A stretch of 64,000 nt of DNA, from positions 2,306,669 through 2,370,668 of the forward strand of contig NC_017770.1 in NCBI RefSeq assembly GCF_000242635.2. The letters are read 5' to 3'. The stretch is from Solitalea canadensis DSM 3403 (GTDB taxonomy: Bacteria; Bacteroidota; Bacteroidia; Sphingobacteriales; Sphingobacteriaceae). The translations under genes were made by a program, and so were the position numbers. Of this stretch, positions 16,254 through 26,025 are shown one piece after another (position 1 is the stretch's first letter; each line of letters opens with the position of its first letter). The notes under the pieces were generated by a model, which was not told the DNA's origin, ran no database searches, and saw nothing but the letters and a program-made list of their open reading frames with translations.

Positions 16254-16802
16254 TTAATCAATCGCTTTATACTCGCTTTTGAGCAAAGAATAAACTGCAG
16301 AATCTTCCAGCTTATTATCTTTATTATAATGTTCTCTTAAATGACCTTCTTTCGTAAATCCAAACTTTTGAACAAGTTTTAAAGAAGGAATATTGTCAGG
16401 ACTAAGAAACGCCTCAATTCTGTTTAATTTCATTGTTTCAAAACCATACTGAATGATCGGTTTCAATGCTTCAGTCATAATTCCTTTTGCTTTAACCGCT
16501 TCATCAAATAAGCCATAACCAATCTCTGCTCTAAAATGATCGAGGTACCAGGTATGATAACCGCACCAACCAATAATATTGTTGGTCTGCTTATCAATCA
16601 GATGAAAATAGAGGAATGTTTTATTAAAGGTTGATAATCCTTTTTTTACTTTTTCCGTTTCGACTTTTAAATCTTCATCAGTTCCAATACCAAACAACTG
16701 CTTTATTTCATTATCTGAATGGTTGTTAAAGATCGATCGATAAACGTCGTCGGTCAGCTTTCTGAGGGTTAGTCTTTCGGTTTCTATGGTTTCAAATAGC
16801 AT
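16254..16802 (-). CDS. GNAT acetyltransferase (RimJ/RimL type)
   Basis: 182 aa. Opening ETERLTLRKLTDDVYRSIF, the central IGWCGYHTWYLDHFRAEIGYGL strand pair, acetyl-CoA loop region AKGIMTEALKPIIQYGF and LSPDNIPSLKLVQKFGF followed by the EGHLREHY ending are typical of RimJ/RimL-like N-acetyltransferases. The Q/RxxGxG/A loop is degenerate (AVKAKGI). The substrate is unknown; relatives acetylate ribosomal proteins, small amines or antibiotics. It is separated from the fic operators by about 50 nt and from the RhuM relic by about 36 nt. Confidence 0.88.
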   Translation of the reverse strand: MLFETIETERLTLRKLTDDVYRSIFNNHSDNEIKQLFGIGTDEDLKVETEKVKKGLSTFNKTFLYFHLIDKQTNNIIGWCGYHTWYLDHFRAEIGYGLFDEAVKAKGIMTEALKPIIQYGFETMKLNRIEAFLSPDNIPSLKLVQKFGFTKEGHLREHYNKDNKLEDSAVYSLLKSEYKAID

Positions 16803-16838
16803 GGTAGAATTTGTTACTAAAAGAGGAATTTACACTAT

Positions 16839-17279
16839 TTAAACTATTAAACTCAAGTTGTTATAATCTTTACCAAACTTTTTGCCTTGTTTTAATCGTT
16901 CGTCATCTACAACAAACCCTTTTAGGATAAATTCTTTAAGTGTTTTAGTTGCCCAAATTCGGAATTGCGTAACTTGAAAACTGTTTACGCGATAGCCTAC
17001 GGCTATAATGGCATCGAGTTGTAAAAGTTAGTAAGGTAATTTTTACCATCTGCTGCAGTTATTCTAATTTTTCGAACAACTGAACCTTCTTGTAATTTCA
17101 GCACTTTTAAAAATTTCTTTCAGGTGATAATTGATGGTATTATTTTCTACGCCAAAAAGCTCACTCATTCTTTTTTGGGTAAGCCAAAAGGTTTCATCAT
17201 TAAAAATGACCTCAATTTTTACATTACCTTCGGGTGAAGTGTAAAATATGATGTCGTTATGTCGATTTTTTTCTGCCAT
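16839..17279 (-). pseudogene. RhuM-family gene relic (two frameshifts, C-terminal truncation)
   Basis: The first 60 or so residues from the ATG at 17279 are clean RhuM N-terminus (EVIFNDETFWLTQKRMSELF). The frame then breaks within the segment encoding LKEIFK-SAE near 17085-17100; [21 protein letters not shown] continues in a second frame, and after another break near 17018 IIAVGYRVNSFQVTQFRIWA continues in a third until a stop at 16839. The last ~150 residues of a normal RhuM are absent. It is the most decayed of three RhuM copies in this hsd locus. Confidence 0.85.
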
Positions 17280-17281
17280 AG

Positions 17282-17362
17282 TTAAAATGTAATTTCCGCT
17301 TTATCCAATAAGTCCTTTAAATTCTCAATGCTGCTTTCAATAGACGTATTATCATTAAACAT
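17282..17362 (-). CDS. Very short ORF between hsdR and the RhuM relic (26 aa)
   Basis: ATG at 17362, stop at 17282, two nt before the RhuM relic start and 31 nt after the hsdR stop. The product MFNDNTSIESSIENLKDLL... is helical and acidic, resembling the tip of a longer helical protein. It could be a genuine short peptide, a translational coupler or a leftover of a deleted gene. Confidence 0.3.
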   Translation of the reverse strand: MFNDNTSIESSIENLKDLLDKAEITF

Positions 17363-17392
17363 TTAATTACTCAAATTCTACTTTCTCTTTAT

Positions 17393-20300
17393 TTAAAGTT
17401 GTCCACCTACACCTTTAAACTTTTCAATGAACAAAGTTAGCTTTTGAAACACCCTTTGCTTTTTTGTTAAATATTGAGGATTTAAAGGGCTCATTTTGGG
17501 TAAAAGTGCATTCAGTTCCGTTCCGTTTTCACTGGCATATTCACGTTTTAAGGAAGCTGTTATATACCGCTTTGCTTCTGCCTCATTTAAGTTCTCATCT
17601 GCAATTAATTCTGAAGCTTCCGTTTTCTGTTTGCGTTGTGCAAATGCAAAGAATGACTCTATGACATTTGCTTTATCCTGAAGGGTATCAAGGTCAGTTT
17701 CATTTATAAAATCAACTACCAAACTCTCCTTTGCTCTATTGCCTACACTTGCACGAATTACTCTACGGATCTCTTCAATTAAAGTAGCTTTGTCTTTGGT
17801 TTTTTTGTTATGCTCAAAAATTAATTCAAGAATGTAATCAAGGTTTATTTCTTGTGATTTTAACAGGTCAACTTCAAACACTACATCATCCCAGTCGATC
17901 GTAGATTCTTCAGATGCTGCGCCGCTTTTCTCACGTCTTAACCAGTCTCGTATATCATTATAGGTTGAACGATAATCCTGAATGGTCCGTTCTTTCAGCA
18001 ATTCAATTTTCTGCATGGAGGCTATATCCTCATCCGTTACAAAATGCTCCTTTTTAAACGCTTCAATAGCGGCCGGGTCATTTTTATTTATCGCTTGAAA
18101 TGCTTTCAGGTTATTGAATTCATCGTAGTTCTGGAGTATGTTTTCTACACGCAGGTACTCTCCAAATAGTTTTGAGAATTCTTTTTTGTCTCTTTCTGTT
18201 ACAATTGCATCAGGATTGGGGAACTTTTGATTTAAGTCTTTTACAACTTCAATGTAACCTCTGCGTGCTTCGCCTGTAACAATGTCCGTAAAGCCCTCCA
18301 AATATTCTTTGTAGCTCTTTTCAAGAACAACATTTTTGGTATTACTATCACCAAAAAGGGTAATGGCATCAATAGTTGCTTTTTCTAAATCCCTGAATGT
18401 AACAATATTGCCAAAAGTCTTTGTAGCATCATAAATTCGATTTGTCCTTGAAAACGCCTGAATCAAGCCATGATAACGCAAATTCTTATCAACAAACAAT
18501 GTATTAAGTGTAGGAGCATCGAATCCGGTTAGGAACATTCCAACAACAATAATTAGGTCAACCTCTTTATTTTTTACACGTTTTGCAAGGTCACGATAAT
18601 AATTCTGAAATTCATTGCTGTCAACACCATAGCTGGTTTTGAACATTGTGTTATAGTCATTGATCGCTTTAGTTAAAAACTCTTTGGCGCTACTATCCAT
18701 TGCAGATGGTTCAAAGCTCTCGTCAACTATTTCGCCTATGGCGCTCTGCTCTTCATTTGCTGCAAAGGAGAAGATTGTTGCAATTTTTACTGGCTTATCG
18801 CTATCTTTTTGCAAATTGTTTAATTCCTCATAATAACATTTAGCGGCATCAACACTACTTACTGCAAACATGGCATTAAAGCCTTTGTTACTCCCTTGAT
18901 TTCTGTGCGTTTTTATCTTGAAATTCTGTAAGATATATTGGGATATTTCTTTAATACGAGAAGGGTGAAGCAAAGCCTTTTTGTTTTCCGCTGCACTTAA
19001 CTTTTTCTCATCTTGTTCTGATTCTATTCCCTTAAACTGAGGCCGAACATCATTATAGTCAACTTTGAATTTCAGTACTTTCTCATCTCTTATAGCATCA
19101 GTAATTACGTATGAGTGTAACTCGCGACCAAATACACTTGCTGTAGTTTCAGCACCTAAGGCATTTTGAGGGAATATCGGTGTTCCAGTAAAACCGAATT
19201 GATAGAACTTCTTGAATTTCTTTTGCAGATTCCTTTGTGCCTCTCCAAATTGCGAACGGTGTGCTTCATCAAAAATGAAAACTACCTGCTTTTGATAGAT
19301 GACTAAATCACTCTCAGTTCTCATGAGGTTATTTAACTTCTGAATGGTTGTTACGATAATTTTATTATCATCCTTTTCAATATTCCTCTTTAAACCTGCT
19401 GTGCTGTCAGAGCCATTTACACTATCGGGAGAAAAGCGTTGATATTCTTTCATCGTTTGAAAATCCAGATCCTTACGGTCGACTACAAAGAATACTTTAT
19501 CAATAAAATCAAGTTGTGTGGCTAAACGTGCCGCTTTAAAACTGGTCAGTGTTTTACCTGAACCTGTGGTGTGCCAAATATAACCGCCTCCTTCATTGGT
19601 TGACCATTTTTTTGTTTGATACGAACTGGCAATTTTCCATAAGATTCTTTCTGTGGCGGCAATCTGATAGGGTCTCATGATAAGCAGCGTATCGCTGGTA
19701 TCAAAAACCGAATAGGTGAGTAATACATTTAAAAGGGTATGTTTCTGAAAGAAAGTTGCTGTAAAATCCTTTAGGTCTTTAATCAACGTATTGTCAGCTT
19801 TTGCCCAGTTCATGGTAAAGTCAAAGCTATTTTTATTTCGCTCAACAGTGTTCGCAAAGTAACGACTGTCAGTACCGTTTGATATGACAAAGATCTGTAC
19901 GTATTTATAGAGTGAGCTTTTACTGTTAAAACTTTCTTTGGTATAACGGTGTACCTGGTTAAATGCTTCACGGATCGCAACCCCACGTTTTTTTAATTCT
20001 ACCTGCACCAAAGGCAATCCATTGACCAATATGGTAACATCATAACGATTTGCATGTGTTCCTTTTTGTTCAAATTGCCTGATGACCTGCACTTTATTGC
20101 GTGCAATATTCTTTTTATCTACTAAGTAGATGTTTTTAATATGTCCATCATCAAAAACGAAATCGTAAATATAATTGTCGTGTATCTTCCTTGTTTTTTC
20201 CACAAGGTTATCACTTGGTTTATCTAAATATTCTTCTACAAAACGAGCCCACTCAGCATCTGAAAACGCCACATTGTTCAGCGATTGCAATTGCACTTTT

Positions 20301-20500
20301 ACATTCGCCAACATCGCTTCTGGCGTATTTAGGTTTATCGGATCTTCATAACCTTGATCAATGAGGTCCTGGATGAATTCACGCTCAAGAGCTGCCTCTG
20401 TTTGATAGACAGCAGGCGCCTCATTCACCTCATAATATTTGGTAAATTTATCAAGTACAATGAAGTTGTTTGATTCCGCTATGGTTTTATACTGCATCAA
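17393..20500 (-). CDS. hsdR: Type I restriction endonuclease subunit R (HsdR)
   Basis: 1035 aa, full length for the family. Seen: the PD-(D/E)xK nuclease core with Asp154 ([10 protein letters not shown]) and Glu168-x-Lys170 (QVELKKRG), Walker A TTGSGKT (residues 311-317), DEAH box FDEAHRSQ (411-414) and later SF2 helicase motifs including GTPIF and AFSRTNR, then a long helical C-terminus for complex assembly. HsdR cleaves DNA after ATP-driven translocation by the R2M2S complex when the target is unmethylated. Its start overlaps the stop of the upstream rhuM gene by 4 nt (ATGA), so it is translationally coupled within the hsdM-rhuM-4HB-hsdS-rhuM-hsdR operon. No frameshift is seen, so restriction is potentially active. 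Confidence 0.95.
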   Translation of the reverse strand: MMQYKTIAESNNFIVLDKFTKYYEVNEAPAVYQTEAALEREFIQDLIDQGYEDPINLNTPEAMLANVKVQLQSLNNVAFSDAEWARFVEEYLDKPSDNLVEKTRKIHDNYIYDFVFDDGHIKNIYLVDKKNIARNKVQVIRQFEQKGTHANRYDVTILVNGLPLVQVELKKRGVAIREAFNQVHRYTKESFNSKSSLYKYVQIFVISNGTDSRYFANTVERNKNSFDFTMNWAKADNTLIKDLKDFTATFFQKHTLLNVLLTYSVFDTSDTLLIMRPYQIAATERILWKIASSYQTKKWSTNEGGGYIWHTTGSGKTLTSFKAARLATQLDFIDKVFFVVDRKDLDFQTMKEYQRFSPDSVNGSDSTAGLKRNIEKDDNKIIVTTIQKLNNLMRTESDLVIYQKQVVFIFDEAHRSQFGEAQRNLQKKFKKFYQFGFTGTPIFPQNALGAETTASVFGRELHSYVITDAIRDEKVLKFKVDYNDVRPQFKGIESEQDEKKLSAAENKKALLHPSRIKEISQYILQNFKIKTHRNQGSNKGFNAMFAVSSVDAAKCYYEELNNLQKDSDKPVKIATIFSFAANEEQSAIGEIVDESFEPSAMDSSAKEFLTKAINDYNTMFKTSYGVDSNEFQNYYRDLAKRVKNKEVDLIIVVGMFLTGFDAPTLNTLFVDKNLRYHGLIQAFSRTNRIYDATKTFGNIVTFRDLEKATIDAITLFGDSNTKNVVLEKSYKEYLEGFTDIVTGEARRGYIEVVKDLNQKFPNPDAIVTERDKKEFSKLFGEYLRVENILQNYDEFNNLKAFQAINKNDPAAIEAFKKEHFVTDEDIASMQKIELLKERTIQDYRSTYNDIRDWLRREKSGAASEESTIDWDDVVFEVDLLKSQEINLDYILELIFEHNKKTKDKATLIEEIRRVIRASVGNRAKESLVVDFINETDLDTLQDKANVIESFFAFAQRKQKTEASELIADENLNEAEAKRYITASLKREYASENGTELNALLPKMSPLNPQYLTKKQRVFQKLTLFIEKFKGVGGQL

Positions 20501-21510
20501 TTTTTCTTTTTGGCTTTTTGCTCTATGGTTTTCAAACTTTCTAAGTAGTTTTTTTCTGCTTCACTTAGTGTTTTTTGCTGGTATTGTTTGTATTCGTTGA
20601 TTGCTTTTTCAATAGCTTGGTCGTGGCTTATGCTTCCTGCTGTTTGCAATAATTTTTCTCCGCTCATTGTTAAAATACGGTCTAAATGCGTTGCCCAATC
20701 TTTCATGGTCATTGCTTTTTCCCGTTCGGCTTGTCGTTCGGCAAAATCCAAATAACCCGAAACAATTTGCCCTAATGCTCTCAGTTCTTTTTCGTTCAAA
20801 TAATTCTTTGCTATCACCACATCTTTTAAATGTGGTTGGGTGCCCGAAAAGGTCATCAAGCCCATAAATTCTTTTTCAGCATCGGCACGGTTAAAAATCA
20901 CTTCGGCTGCGGTTTGTCCGTGAACGGCAAAGTGAATTTTGTTTTGTACTTTCTTAAAAAACTCAATGGAAAGATCGGCTTTATGGTCGTAATCAATACT
21001 GGTGGCGTAAATGTCTAACACCTGCCGGTAAAACACTTTTTCAGATGCACGAATATCTCTGATGCGCTGCAACAGTTCTTTCCAATAACCGCCGCCACCA
21101 AGGTTTTTAAGGCGTTCGTCATCCATGGTAAAACCTTTACGGATATACTCGTTGAGGCGTTTGGTTGCCCAAACACGGAATTGCGTTGCTACTTTTGAAT
21201 TTACACGATAACCGAGTGAAATTATCATGTCTAAATTATAGTGTTTGGTATCGTAATTTTTGCCGTCTGCAGCAGTTCGTAAGAATTTCTTACTAACTGA
21301 ATTTTCATTTAATTCACCCTCGGCAAAAATGTTCTTGATGTGTTGGGTAATGCCGGGACGCTCTACTCCATACAACATTGCCAACTGATCTTGCGTAAGC
21401 CACACATCTTGTTCGTTCATACGTACGTCCACCGAAATTTTCTCGTCTTCGGTTTTAAAGATGATGAACTCCGAACTGCCTTCTGTATTTTTAATCTTTG
21501 CCATTGTCAA
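20497..21510 (-). CDS. RhuM family protein (intact)
   Basis: 337 aa, the full length of the virulence RhuM family. Seen: an HTH-like N-terminus ([28 protein letters not shown]), the conserved core [28 protein letters not shown] and [10 protein letters not shown], then a middle region with [15 protein letters not shown] and a C-terminal helical domain with [18 protein letters not shown]. RhuM proteins are cytoplasmic and commonly embedded in type I RM operons; their role is unproven. The start is ATG at 21510 or two codons later. It ends in a 4-nt overlap with hsdR and starts 7 nt after hsdS. It is the reference copy against which the other two RhuM genes here are damaged. Confidence 0.88.
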   Translation of the reverse strand: MTMAKIKNTEGSSEFIIFKTEDEKISVDVRMNEQDVWLTQDQLAMLYGVERPGITQHIKNIFAEGELNENSVSKKFLRTAADGKNYDTKHYNLDMIISLGYRVNSKVATQFRVWATKRLNEYIRKGFTMDDERLKNLGGGGYWKELLQRIRDIRASEKVFYRQVLDIYATSIDYDHKADLSIEFFKKVQNKIHFAVHGQTAAEVIFNRADAEKEFMGLMTFSGTQPHLKDVVIAKNYLNEKELRALGQIVSGYLDFAERQAEREKAMTMKDWATHLDRILTMSGEKLLQTAGSISHDQAIEKAINEYKQYQQKTLSEAEKNYLESLKTIEQKAKKKN

Positions 21511-21517
21511 TTCTCAA

Positions 21518-22732
21518 TTAAAAGGTTAACAACTGCTCCCGATAATATTCATACTGCTTTTTCCTTAACTCAATTTCCTTTGGCAGACCTTCGCTTATTG
21601 AAGTGGTGAGTATGTCGAATTTATCGAGGATGGAAACAATGCGGGCTTGTTCTTCGAGCGGAGGAACAGGGATTTTGAAACTCTTTATCATGCTAGAATT
21701 TAAATCACCTCTTGCACCTTGACCAAGATTTTTTAGATTCTCATAATTAAAACTAACCCAATGAAAAACATACCTATAATTTGCTTTTTCATTATTTATT
21801 TCCAAACATAAACAGTGCTGATTTGTGGTTAATGGAATTTTATTAATAGCAGACCGTCCTGCTGTTGCTCCAGAAATTGCTATAATTACACAATTAATTG
21901 GAATCCATTTGGTAGCAGTATTTTTTAATGCAAATTCAGTAATGAACATTTCAGTGCTGTTAATATCAGAAAATTTAACCTCTTGAGTACGGAGCCACGG
22001 GATAGTGCCACTATCGTAAAATTTAGGATTGCCAGCTTGTGGTGTACTTCCTGAATAAGATTTTATAGTTATCTCCCCCAACGTCTTCCACTCCACTTCT
22101 CCATCTTCAAAACTTAACAACTGTTCACGATAGTAGTTATACTGATTTTTACGAGCTGTAAGCTCTGCTGTAAGCTCTGCTGTAAGCTCTGCTGTAAGCT
22201 CTGTAAACGTATCGAGAATACGAACAATTTCTTTTTGAATTTCGAGGGGAGGGATGGGGATTTGGAGTTTCGCCATATCCTTAGCTGATACATCAATAAC
22301 CTTTGTGCCTTTAGCATACTTCCTTTTCTGGCTTGCAAAATCTTCGGTTTGGGTGAAATAAGCAAAGTATTTACCCAAAAGAAGATGACTCGGCTTAATG
22401 ATTGTGGCATGTCCGCCAGTGACAGCTTGCATCCTTCCAAGGTAAACAACGGCTTTTCCTACATCTTCAATATTCTCACTTGTATTTGTGATAACGATAT
22501 CGCCTGTTTCAATTTTCTTTAAAGTTTTAGCTAATTCTAGTGATACAAAAGATTTGGTTTGTGTTGTGCTCAGTCCATAATAAGTATAGATTTGACCGTA
22601 GTGAATAGCTGGAACGCCGGTTTCGGCAAAGTCTTTTTTTTGCAAACCATTACCACGAACCAATTCCGAAACTTCCCCCAAAGCTTTCCACTCCACTTCA
22701 ACGCCTTCTAATAATTTTTCTAAATAACCCAT
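21518..22732 (-). CDS. hsdS: Type I restriction specificity subunit S (HsdS)
   Basis: 404 aa with two target-recognition domains arranged as pseudo-repeats. Each half opens with EVEWKALGE or EVEWKTLGE, carries a variable TRD, and closes with IPIPPLE/IPVPPLE, a conserved helix and QYNYYREQLLSF/QYEYYREQLLTF. The central conserved helix between the halves contains a TAEL tetrapeptide repeat (residues 177-193) encoded by four perfect 12-bp DNA repeats. HsdS sets the bipartite DNA target of the methylase and nuclease. The start at 22732 lies 30 nt after the four-helix-bundle gene stop, immediately behind its flanking word repeat. Confidence 0.93.
   Translation of the reverse strand: MGYLEKLLEGVEVEWKALGEVSELVRGNGLQKKDFAETGVPAIHYGQIYTYYGLSTTQTKSFVSLELAKTLKKIETGDIVITNTSENIEDVGKAVVYLGRMQAVTGGHATIIKPSHLLLGKYFAYFTQTEDFASQKRKYAKGTKVIDVSAKDMAKLQIPIPPLEIQKEIVRILDTFTELTAELTAELTAELTARKNQYNYYREQLLSFEDGEVEWKTLGEITIKSYSGSTPQAGNPKFYDSGTIPWLRTQEVKFSDINSTEMFITEFALKNTATKWIPINCVIIAISGATAGRSAINKIPLTTNQHCLCLEINNEKANYRYVFHWVSFNYENLKNLGQGARGDLNSSMIKSFKIPVPPLEEQARIVSILDKFDILTTSISEGLPKEIELRKKQYEYYREQLLTF
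22155..22202. repeat. Four perfect 12-bp tandem repeats inside hsdS (TAEL linker)
   Basis: The unit GCTGTAAGCTCT (plus strand) occurs four times without mismatch at 22155, 22167, 22179 and 22191. On the coding strand it encodes repeated T-A-E-L in the helix joining the two TRDs. Gain or loss of a unit keeps the frame and lengthens or shortens the spacer helix by four residues, as in the EcoR124I/EcoR124II pair. Confidence 0.95.
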
Positions 22733-22770
22733 GTTTAATTGTTAATGATAAATGGTTAATGGTTAATGTT
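22733..22770. repeat. 3' arm of inverted heptamer repeats flanking the four-helix-bundle gene
   Basis: Read on the minus strand, this is a run of CATTAAC-like heptamers (cattaac, cattaac, catttat, cattaac, aattaaa) that begins at the stop codon of the four-helix-bundle gene and ends at the hsdS start. It is complementary in word type to the arm at 23087-23114. Confidence 0.8.
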
Positions 22771-23086
22771 GGTTTTTGGCTGATTTGATAATTACGGTTA
22801 GTAATTTTATAATCTCAACAGCATCGTTGTTGATGCTTTCAAATTGCTCCCTGGTCAAATAATCGGTTGCTTGCAATAATTCTAACCAATATTTTGTTTC
22901 GTTGATTTCTTTTTGAGCAATTGCCATTTTATGTTTAAAGTCGGTTTTGGATTCAGCGTGTTCCGCCTCTCGAACCATTGCACCAACACTTGTGCACTCT
23001 TTTTTCTGCTCGCACAAATACTGATACAATTTCACAATTCGCACCGCAAACCCAAAACTTTTATTTTTGACTATATTCTCTTCCAT
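22763..23086 (-). CDS. Four-helix-bundle protein (23S rRNA intervening-sequence protein family, S23-like)
   Basis: 107 aa from ATG 23086 (MEENIVKNKSFGFAVRIVKLYQYL); an ATG at 23098 lies inside the flanking repeat. The sequence matches the IVP/S23 four-helix-bundle family: N-I-V-x-x-K-S-F-x-F-A-x-R-I-V-x-L-Y-x-Y-L, a central EAEHAESKTDFKHKMAIAQKEINETKYWLELL helix pair and a C-terminal helix. Relatives are encoded inside intervening sequences of 23S rRNA, bracketed by inverted repeats; a related fold (Avd) serves diversity-generating retroelements. Function is unknown. It is bracketed by inverted 7-nt word arrays and sits exactly where the upstream rhuM frame stops prematurely. Confidence 0.85.
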   Translation of the reverse strand: MEENIVKNKSFGFAVRIVKLYQYLCEQKKECTSVGAMVREAEHAESKTDFKHKMAIAQKEINETKYWLELLQATDYLTREQFESINNDAVEIIKLLTVIIKSAKNQH

Positions 23087-23114
23087 CCCATTGATCATTT
23101 ACCATTGATCATTC
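23087..23114. repeat. 5' arm of inverted heptamer repeats flanking the four-helix-bundle gene
   Basis: Minus-strand reading gives aatgatc, aatggta, aatgatc, aatggga, a 7-nt period immediately before the four-helix-bundle start and overlapping the last codons of the truncated rhuM gene. It is the counterpart of 22733-22770; the two arms together could form a long imperfect stem around the gene. Confidence 0.8.
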
Positions 23115-23860
23115 TATCGGACAAGTAGTTTTAACTACACTTACATCAAATTTTTGGATTTTGCCCGTTGGTGCGTCTTTCCACGTGGTTAATCCCATAT
23201 TTTCTTTTTGGAGGCCGGCTCTGTTTACAATTACTTCGGCTGCTGTTTGCCCGTGTATTGCCCAATGCAGTTTGTTTTGCACTGTGGCAAAAAACGTTTG
23301 GTTGCCTGGGCGGTTACATCATAATCAATGGCTGTGGCATAGATGTCGGTTATTTTTTGATAGAATTTTCGTTCGCTCAATCGGATCTCCCGTATCCGTT
23401 GTAGCTGTTCTTCAAAGTATTTTTTCCCGAGAATGGTCCCGTCATTTTTCAGACGTTCGTCATCCATCGCAAAACCCTTAATAGTAAATTCCTGCACTAT
23501 TTGCGTTGCCCATTTGCGAAACAAAACGGCTCGTTCAGAATTTACTTTGTAACCCACAGCAATGATGGCGGAAAGATTATAGTGCTGTGTGTTATAGCTT
23601 TTGCCATCTGTTGCAGTTATCCGGAATTTCCGGATAACTGCAACTTCTTGTAATTCATTGTCTTTAAATATCTTTTGGAGATGCTCGCTAATGGTTCTTA
23701 CATTTACGTTATAGAGCGTGCCCATCATTTTTTGTGTCAGCCATACATTTTCATCAGCATAAATAGCATCAACACCGCCCTCTCCTGTAGCTGCAATAAA
23801 AGTTAAGTATTCTGCCGAAGAAGAACGTACCAATGACTTTTTATCGGTATTCTTTTTCAT
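23109..23860 (-). pseudogene. RhuM-family gene, frameshifted at a T6 tract and truncated
   Basis: From ATG 23860 the frame is normal RhuM for about 188 residues (VWLTQKMMGTLYNVNVRTIS, DGKSYNTQHYNLSAIIAVGY, ATQIVQEFTIKGF, YQKITDIYATAIDYD) up to ATKRF. There the coding strand has six T (plus-strand A6 at 23289-23294); one more T restores R-F-F-A-T-V-Q-N-K-L-H-W and an uninterrupted frame to a stop at 23109-23111. Even then the normal C-terminal domain is missing: the frame ends inside the repeat arm beside the four-helix-bundle gene. It overlaps the hsdM stop by 1 nt. It could be a dead gene, or a phase-variable one at the homopolymer. Confidence 0.85.
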
Positions 23861-25407
23861 TATCCTTCAATTTCTCTAACAATCAAATCAATATCAGCTC
23901 GAAGCGCATTTATCTTTTTCACAGTTTCTGATATCTCCATATTCAACTTAGCGATATTTATTACCTCTCTATTATCTTTAGCTTCAACATAGGAACTTAC
24001 AGAAAGATTATAATCGTTTTCAGCAATTTTGTTGTTGTCTATAGATTTTGCTATGTGGTCAACATCTGCTTTGCTGTCGAATAGCTCCATAATCTTTTCA
24101 ATGTGTTTGTTTGTAAGCACATTGTTATTGGTTGCTTTTTTGAAGAAATCTTCACCACTTGCATCTATAAATTGCGTTTTATTATCAGGCTTATGTTTAG
24201 AAAGAACCAGAATGTTTACGGCGATAGAAGTACCAAAAAAAAGGTTTGGTGCTAAAGAAATAACAGTTTCTACAAAGTTATTGTCCACCAAATATTTTCT
24301 GATTTTCTGTTCCGCACCGCCACGGTAAAAAATACCAGGAAAACAAACAATAGCAGCTCTGCCTTTACTTGAAAGATAACTTAGGGCATGTAATACGAAT
24401 GCAAAATCAGCTTTTGATTTAGGAGCCAATACACCGGCAGGTGCAAAACGGTCATCATTAATTAGTGTGGGGTCATCGTCACCAATCCATTTTATGGAGT
24501 AAGGAGGATTAGACACGATGGCATCAAAAGGTTTTTCATCGCCATAGTGCGGGTCAATGAGAGTATTGCCCAGGGCAATATTAAACTTGTCGTAATTGAT
24601 GTTGTGCAAAAACATGTTCATACGGGCCAGGTTGTACGTGGTGTGGTTCACTTCCTGCCCATAAAAACCTTCTTCAATAATATGATTATCGAAATGTTTT
24701 TTGGCTTGCAACAGTAAAGAGCCAGAACCAGCCGCTGGGTCGTATATCTTGTTTACTTTTTCCTGCTTGTGCATGGCCAATTGGGCAATGAGTTTGGAAA
24801 CGTGTTGTGGCGTAAAAAACTCACCTCCTGATTTTCCGGCATTGGCGGCATAGTTGGAAATCAAAAACTCATAAGCATCGCCAAAAAGGTCAATATGGTT
24901 ATCTTCAAATTTCCCAAAATTCAATTCTTCAACACCTTTCAAAACAGCAGCCAAGCGAGCGTTCTTACTTTCAACGGTATTTCCAAGTCTTGTGCTTGTG
25001 GTGTCAAAATCGGCAAATAATCCTTTTATATCTGGTTCAGATGCGTAACCATTTGCGGAACTTTCAATAGCGTCAAAAATCGCTTTTAAGTCGGTGTTAA
25101 GATTGGTATTGGTATTGGCTTTTTCAGCCACATTTACAAAAAGCTGACTGGGATAAATGAAGTAACCTTTCGTTTTAATGGCATCATCTTTTATTTCGGG
25201 TGTAATTACACTATCCGATAAGCTTGCATAGTCAACGCTATCATCACCACCTTCAATGTAGTTGGTAAAGTTTTCACTAATAAAACGATAGAAAAGAGTA
25301 CCTAAGACAAACTGTTTAAAGTCCCATCCATCAACTGATCCACGAACATCGTTGGCTATTTTCCAAATTTTAGCTTGCAATTCTGCTCTTTGTATTGTGC
25401 TTGTCAT
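23860..25407 (-). CDS. hsdM: Type I DNA methyltransferase subunit M (HsdM)
   Basis: 515 aa. Seen: the HsdM N-terminal helical domain (residues 5-140, including [18 protein letters not shown]), AdoMet motif [11 protein letters not shown] (223-232) and catalytic motif IV NPPY (300-303) of the N6-adenine methylases, then a helical C-terminus contacting HsdS. It methylates adenine in the bipartite target set by HsdS, protecting host DNA. It is first in the hsd operon; its stop overlaps the next start by one base. The upstream XRE regulator at 25521-25814 is co-oriented with a 113-nt gap that may hold the operon promoter. Confidence 0.95.
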   Translation of the reverse strand: MTSTIQRAELQAKIWKIANDVRGSVDGWDFKQFVLGTLFYRFISENFTNYIEGGDDSVDYASLSDSVITPEIKDDAIKTKGYFIYPSQLFVNVAEKANTNTNLNTDLKAIFDAIESSANGYASEPDIKGLFADFDTTSTRLGNTVESKNARLAAVLKGVEELNFGKFEDNHIDLFGDAYEFLISNYAANAGKSGGEFFTPQHVSKLIAQLAMHKQEKVNKIYDPAAGSGSLLLQAKKHFDNHIIEEGFYGQEVNHTTYNLARMNMFLHNINYDKFNIALGNTLIDPHYGDEKPFDAIVSNPPYSIKWIGDDDPTLINDDRFAPAGVLAPKSKADFAFVLHALSYLSSKGRAAIVCFPGIFYRGGAEQKIRKYLVDNNFVETVISLAPNLFFGTSIAVNILVLSKHKPDNKTQFIDASGEDFFKKATNNNVLTNKHIEKIMELFDSKADVDHIAKSIDNNKIAENDYNLSVSSYVEAKDNREVINIAKLNMEISETVKKINALRADIDLIVREIEG

Positions 25408-25520
25408 TTTTTATCGTTTATTATGCCTATTGATTTTACTCTTAATATCATTTACTCAAACACATCTACAATTTTTTTATAGAGTGTATTCTCGCCCAGA
25501 TTTGAAAAAAAAATGTGACA

Positions 25521-25814
25521 TCAATTCTTTTTCTTAATTTTTTTTGATACAGATTTTAATGCTTCATCTGCCGTTGGTTCATCTTTTACCAATTGCATCA
25601 GTTGGTCTGTAAGCCAAAGGGTTTCTAACTCTACTTTATCAGCTTTAAGGATTTCAGCCAAGAGTGGAATTTGTTCCTTTTTCAATGGGCGTAGTCCCTT
25701 CTCAATTTTACTAAGCTGGGCTGTATCCATATCAAGCTGTGGAGCCACCTGCCGTAGGTACAAGTGTTGTGCTTCCCTTAGCATTCTAATTCTTTCACCT
25801 AATTGGCTTTCCAT
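25521..25814 (-). CDS. XRE-family helix-turn-helix regulator, probably of the hsd operon
   Basis: 97 aa. Seen: a classical HTH, RIRMLREAQHLYLRQVAPQLDMDTAQLSKIEKGLRP (residues 8-43), and a Lys-rich tail (KSVSKKIKKKN). It precedes hsdM by 113 nt on the same strand. Small XRE proteins in this position often act as control genes timing methylase and nuclease expression. Upstream of its start lies the palindrome TTTGAC-TT-GTCAAA, a plausible own operator. Confidence 0.82.
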   Translation of the reverse strand: MESQLGERIRMLREAQHLYLRQVAPQLDMDTAQLSKIEKGLRPLKKEQIPLLAEILKADKVELETLWLTDQLMQLVKDEPTADEALKSVSKKIKKKN

Positions 25815-25823
25815 TGTCTTATT

Positions 25824-25847
25824 TTTGACTTGTCAAATATTGGCAAA
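25824..25847. promoter_or_regulatory. Palindromic operator candidate upstream of the XRE regulator
   Basis: TTTGAC-TT-GTCAAA is a perfect 14-bp palindrome at 25824-25837, followed by a related half-site ATTGGCAAA, about 10 nt before the regulator's ATG on the minus strand. Confidence 0.55.
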
Positions 25848-25979
25848 TATAAACAAATAAAAGAAAGGGTGTACCGACTTATTTTGCAGCCCCGCCTGTT
25901 CGGACAGACAAGCTTGCAAAGTTTGCAAACTGTACAACGAGCCATCGGCCGCCTCTCAAAAGGGAGGGAGTAAGGCCAT

Positions 25980-26002
25980 AAAAAAGCCTCCGGTGGAGGC
26001 TT
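25980..26002 (-). terminator. Intrinsic terminator after mobile mystery protein B
   Basis: AAGCCTCC pairs with GGAGGCTT across a 3-nt loop; the minus strand continues into a T-run. It lies 24 nt downstream of the gene's stop codon. Confidence 0.85.
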
Positions 26003-26025
26003 GAAAGATGCAGTTAGAAGTTGTT

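Noticed and set aside
22155..22202. Possible CRISPR-like repeats
   Set aside because: The 12-bp units are directly adjacent without spacers and encode TAEL in frame in hsdS.
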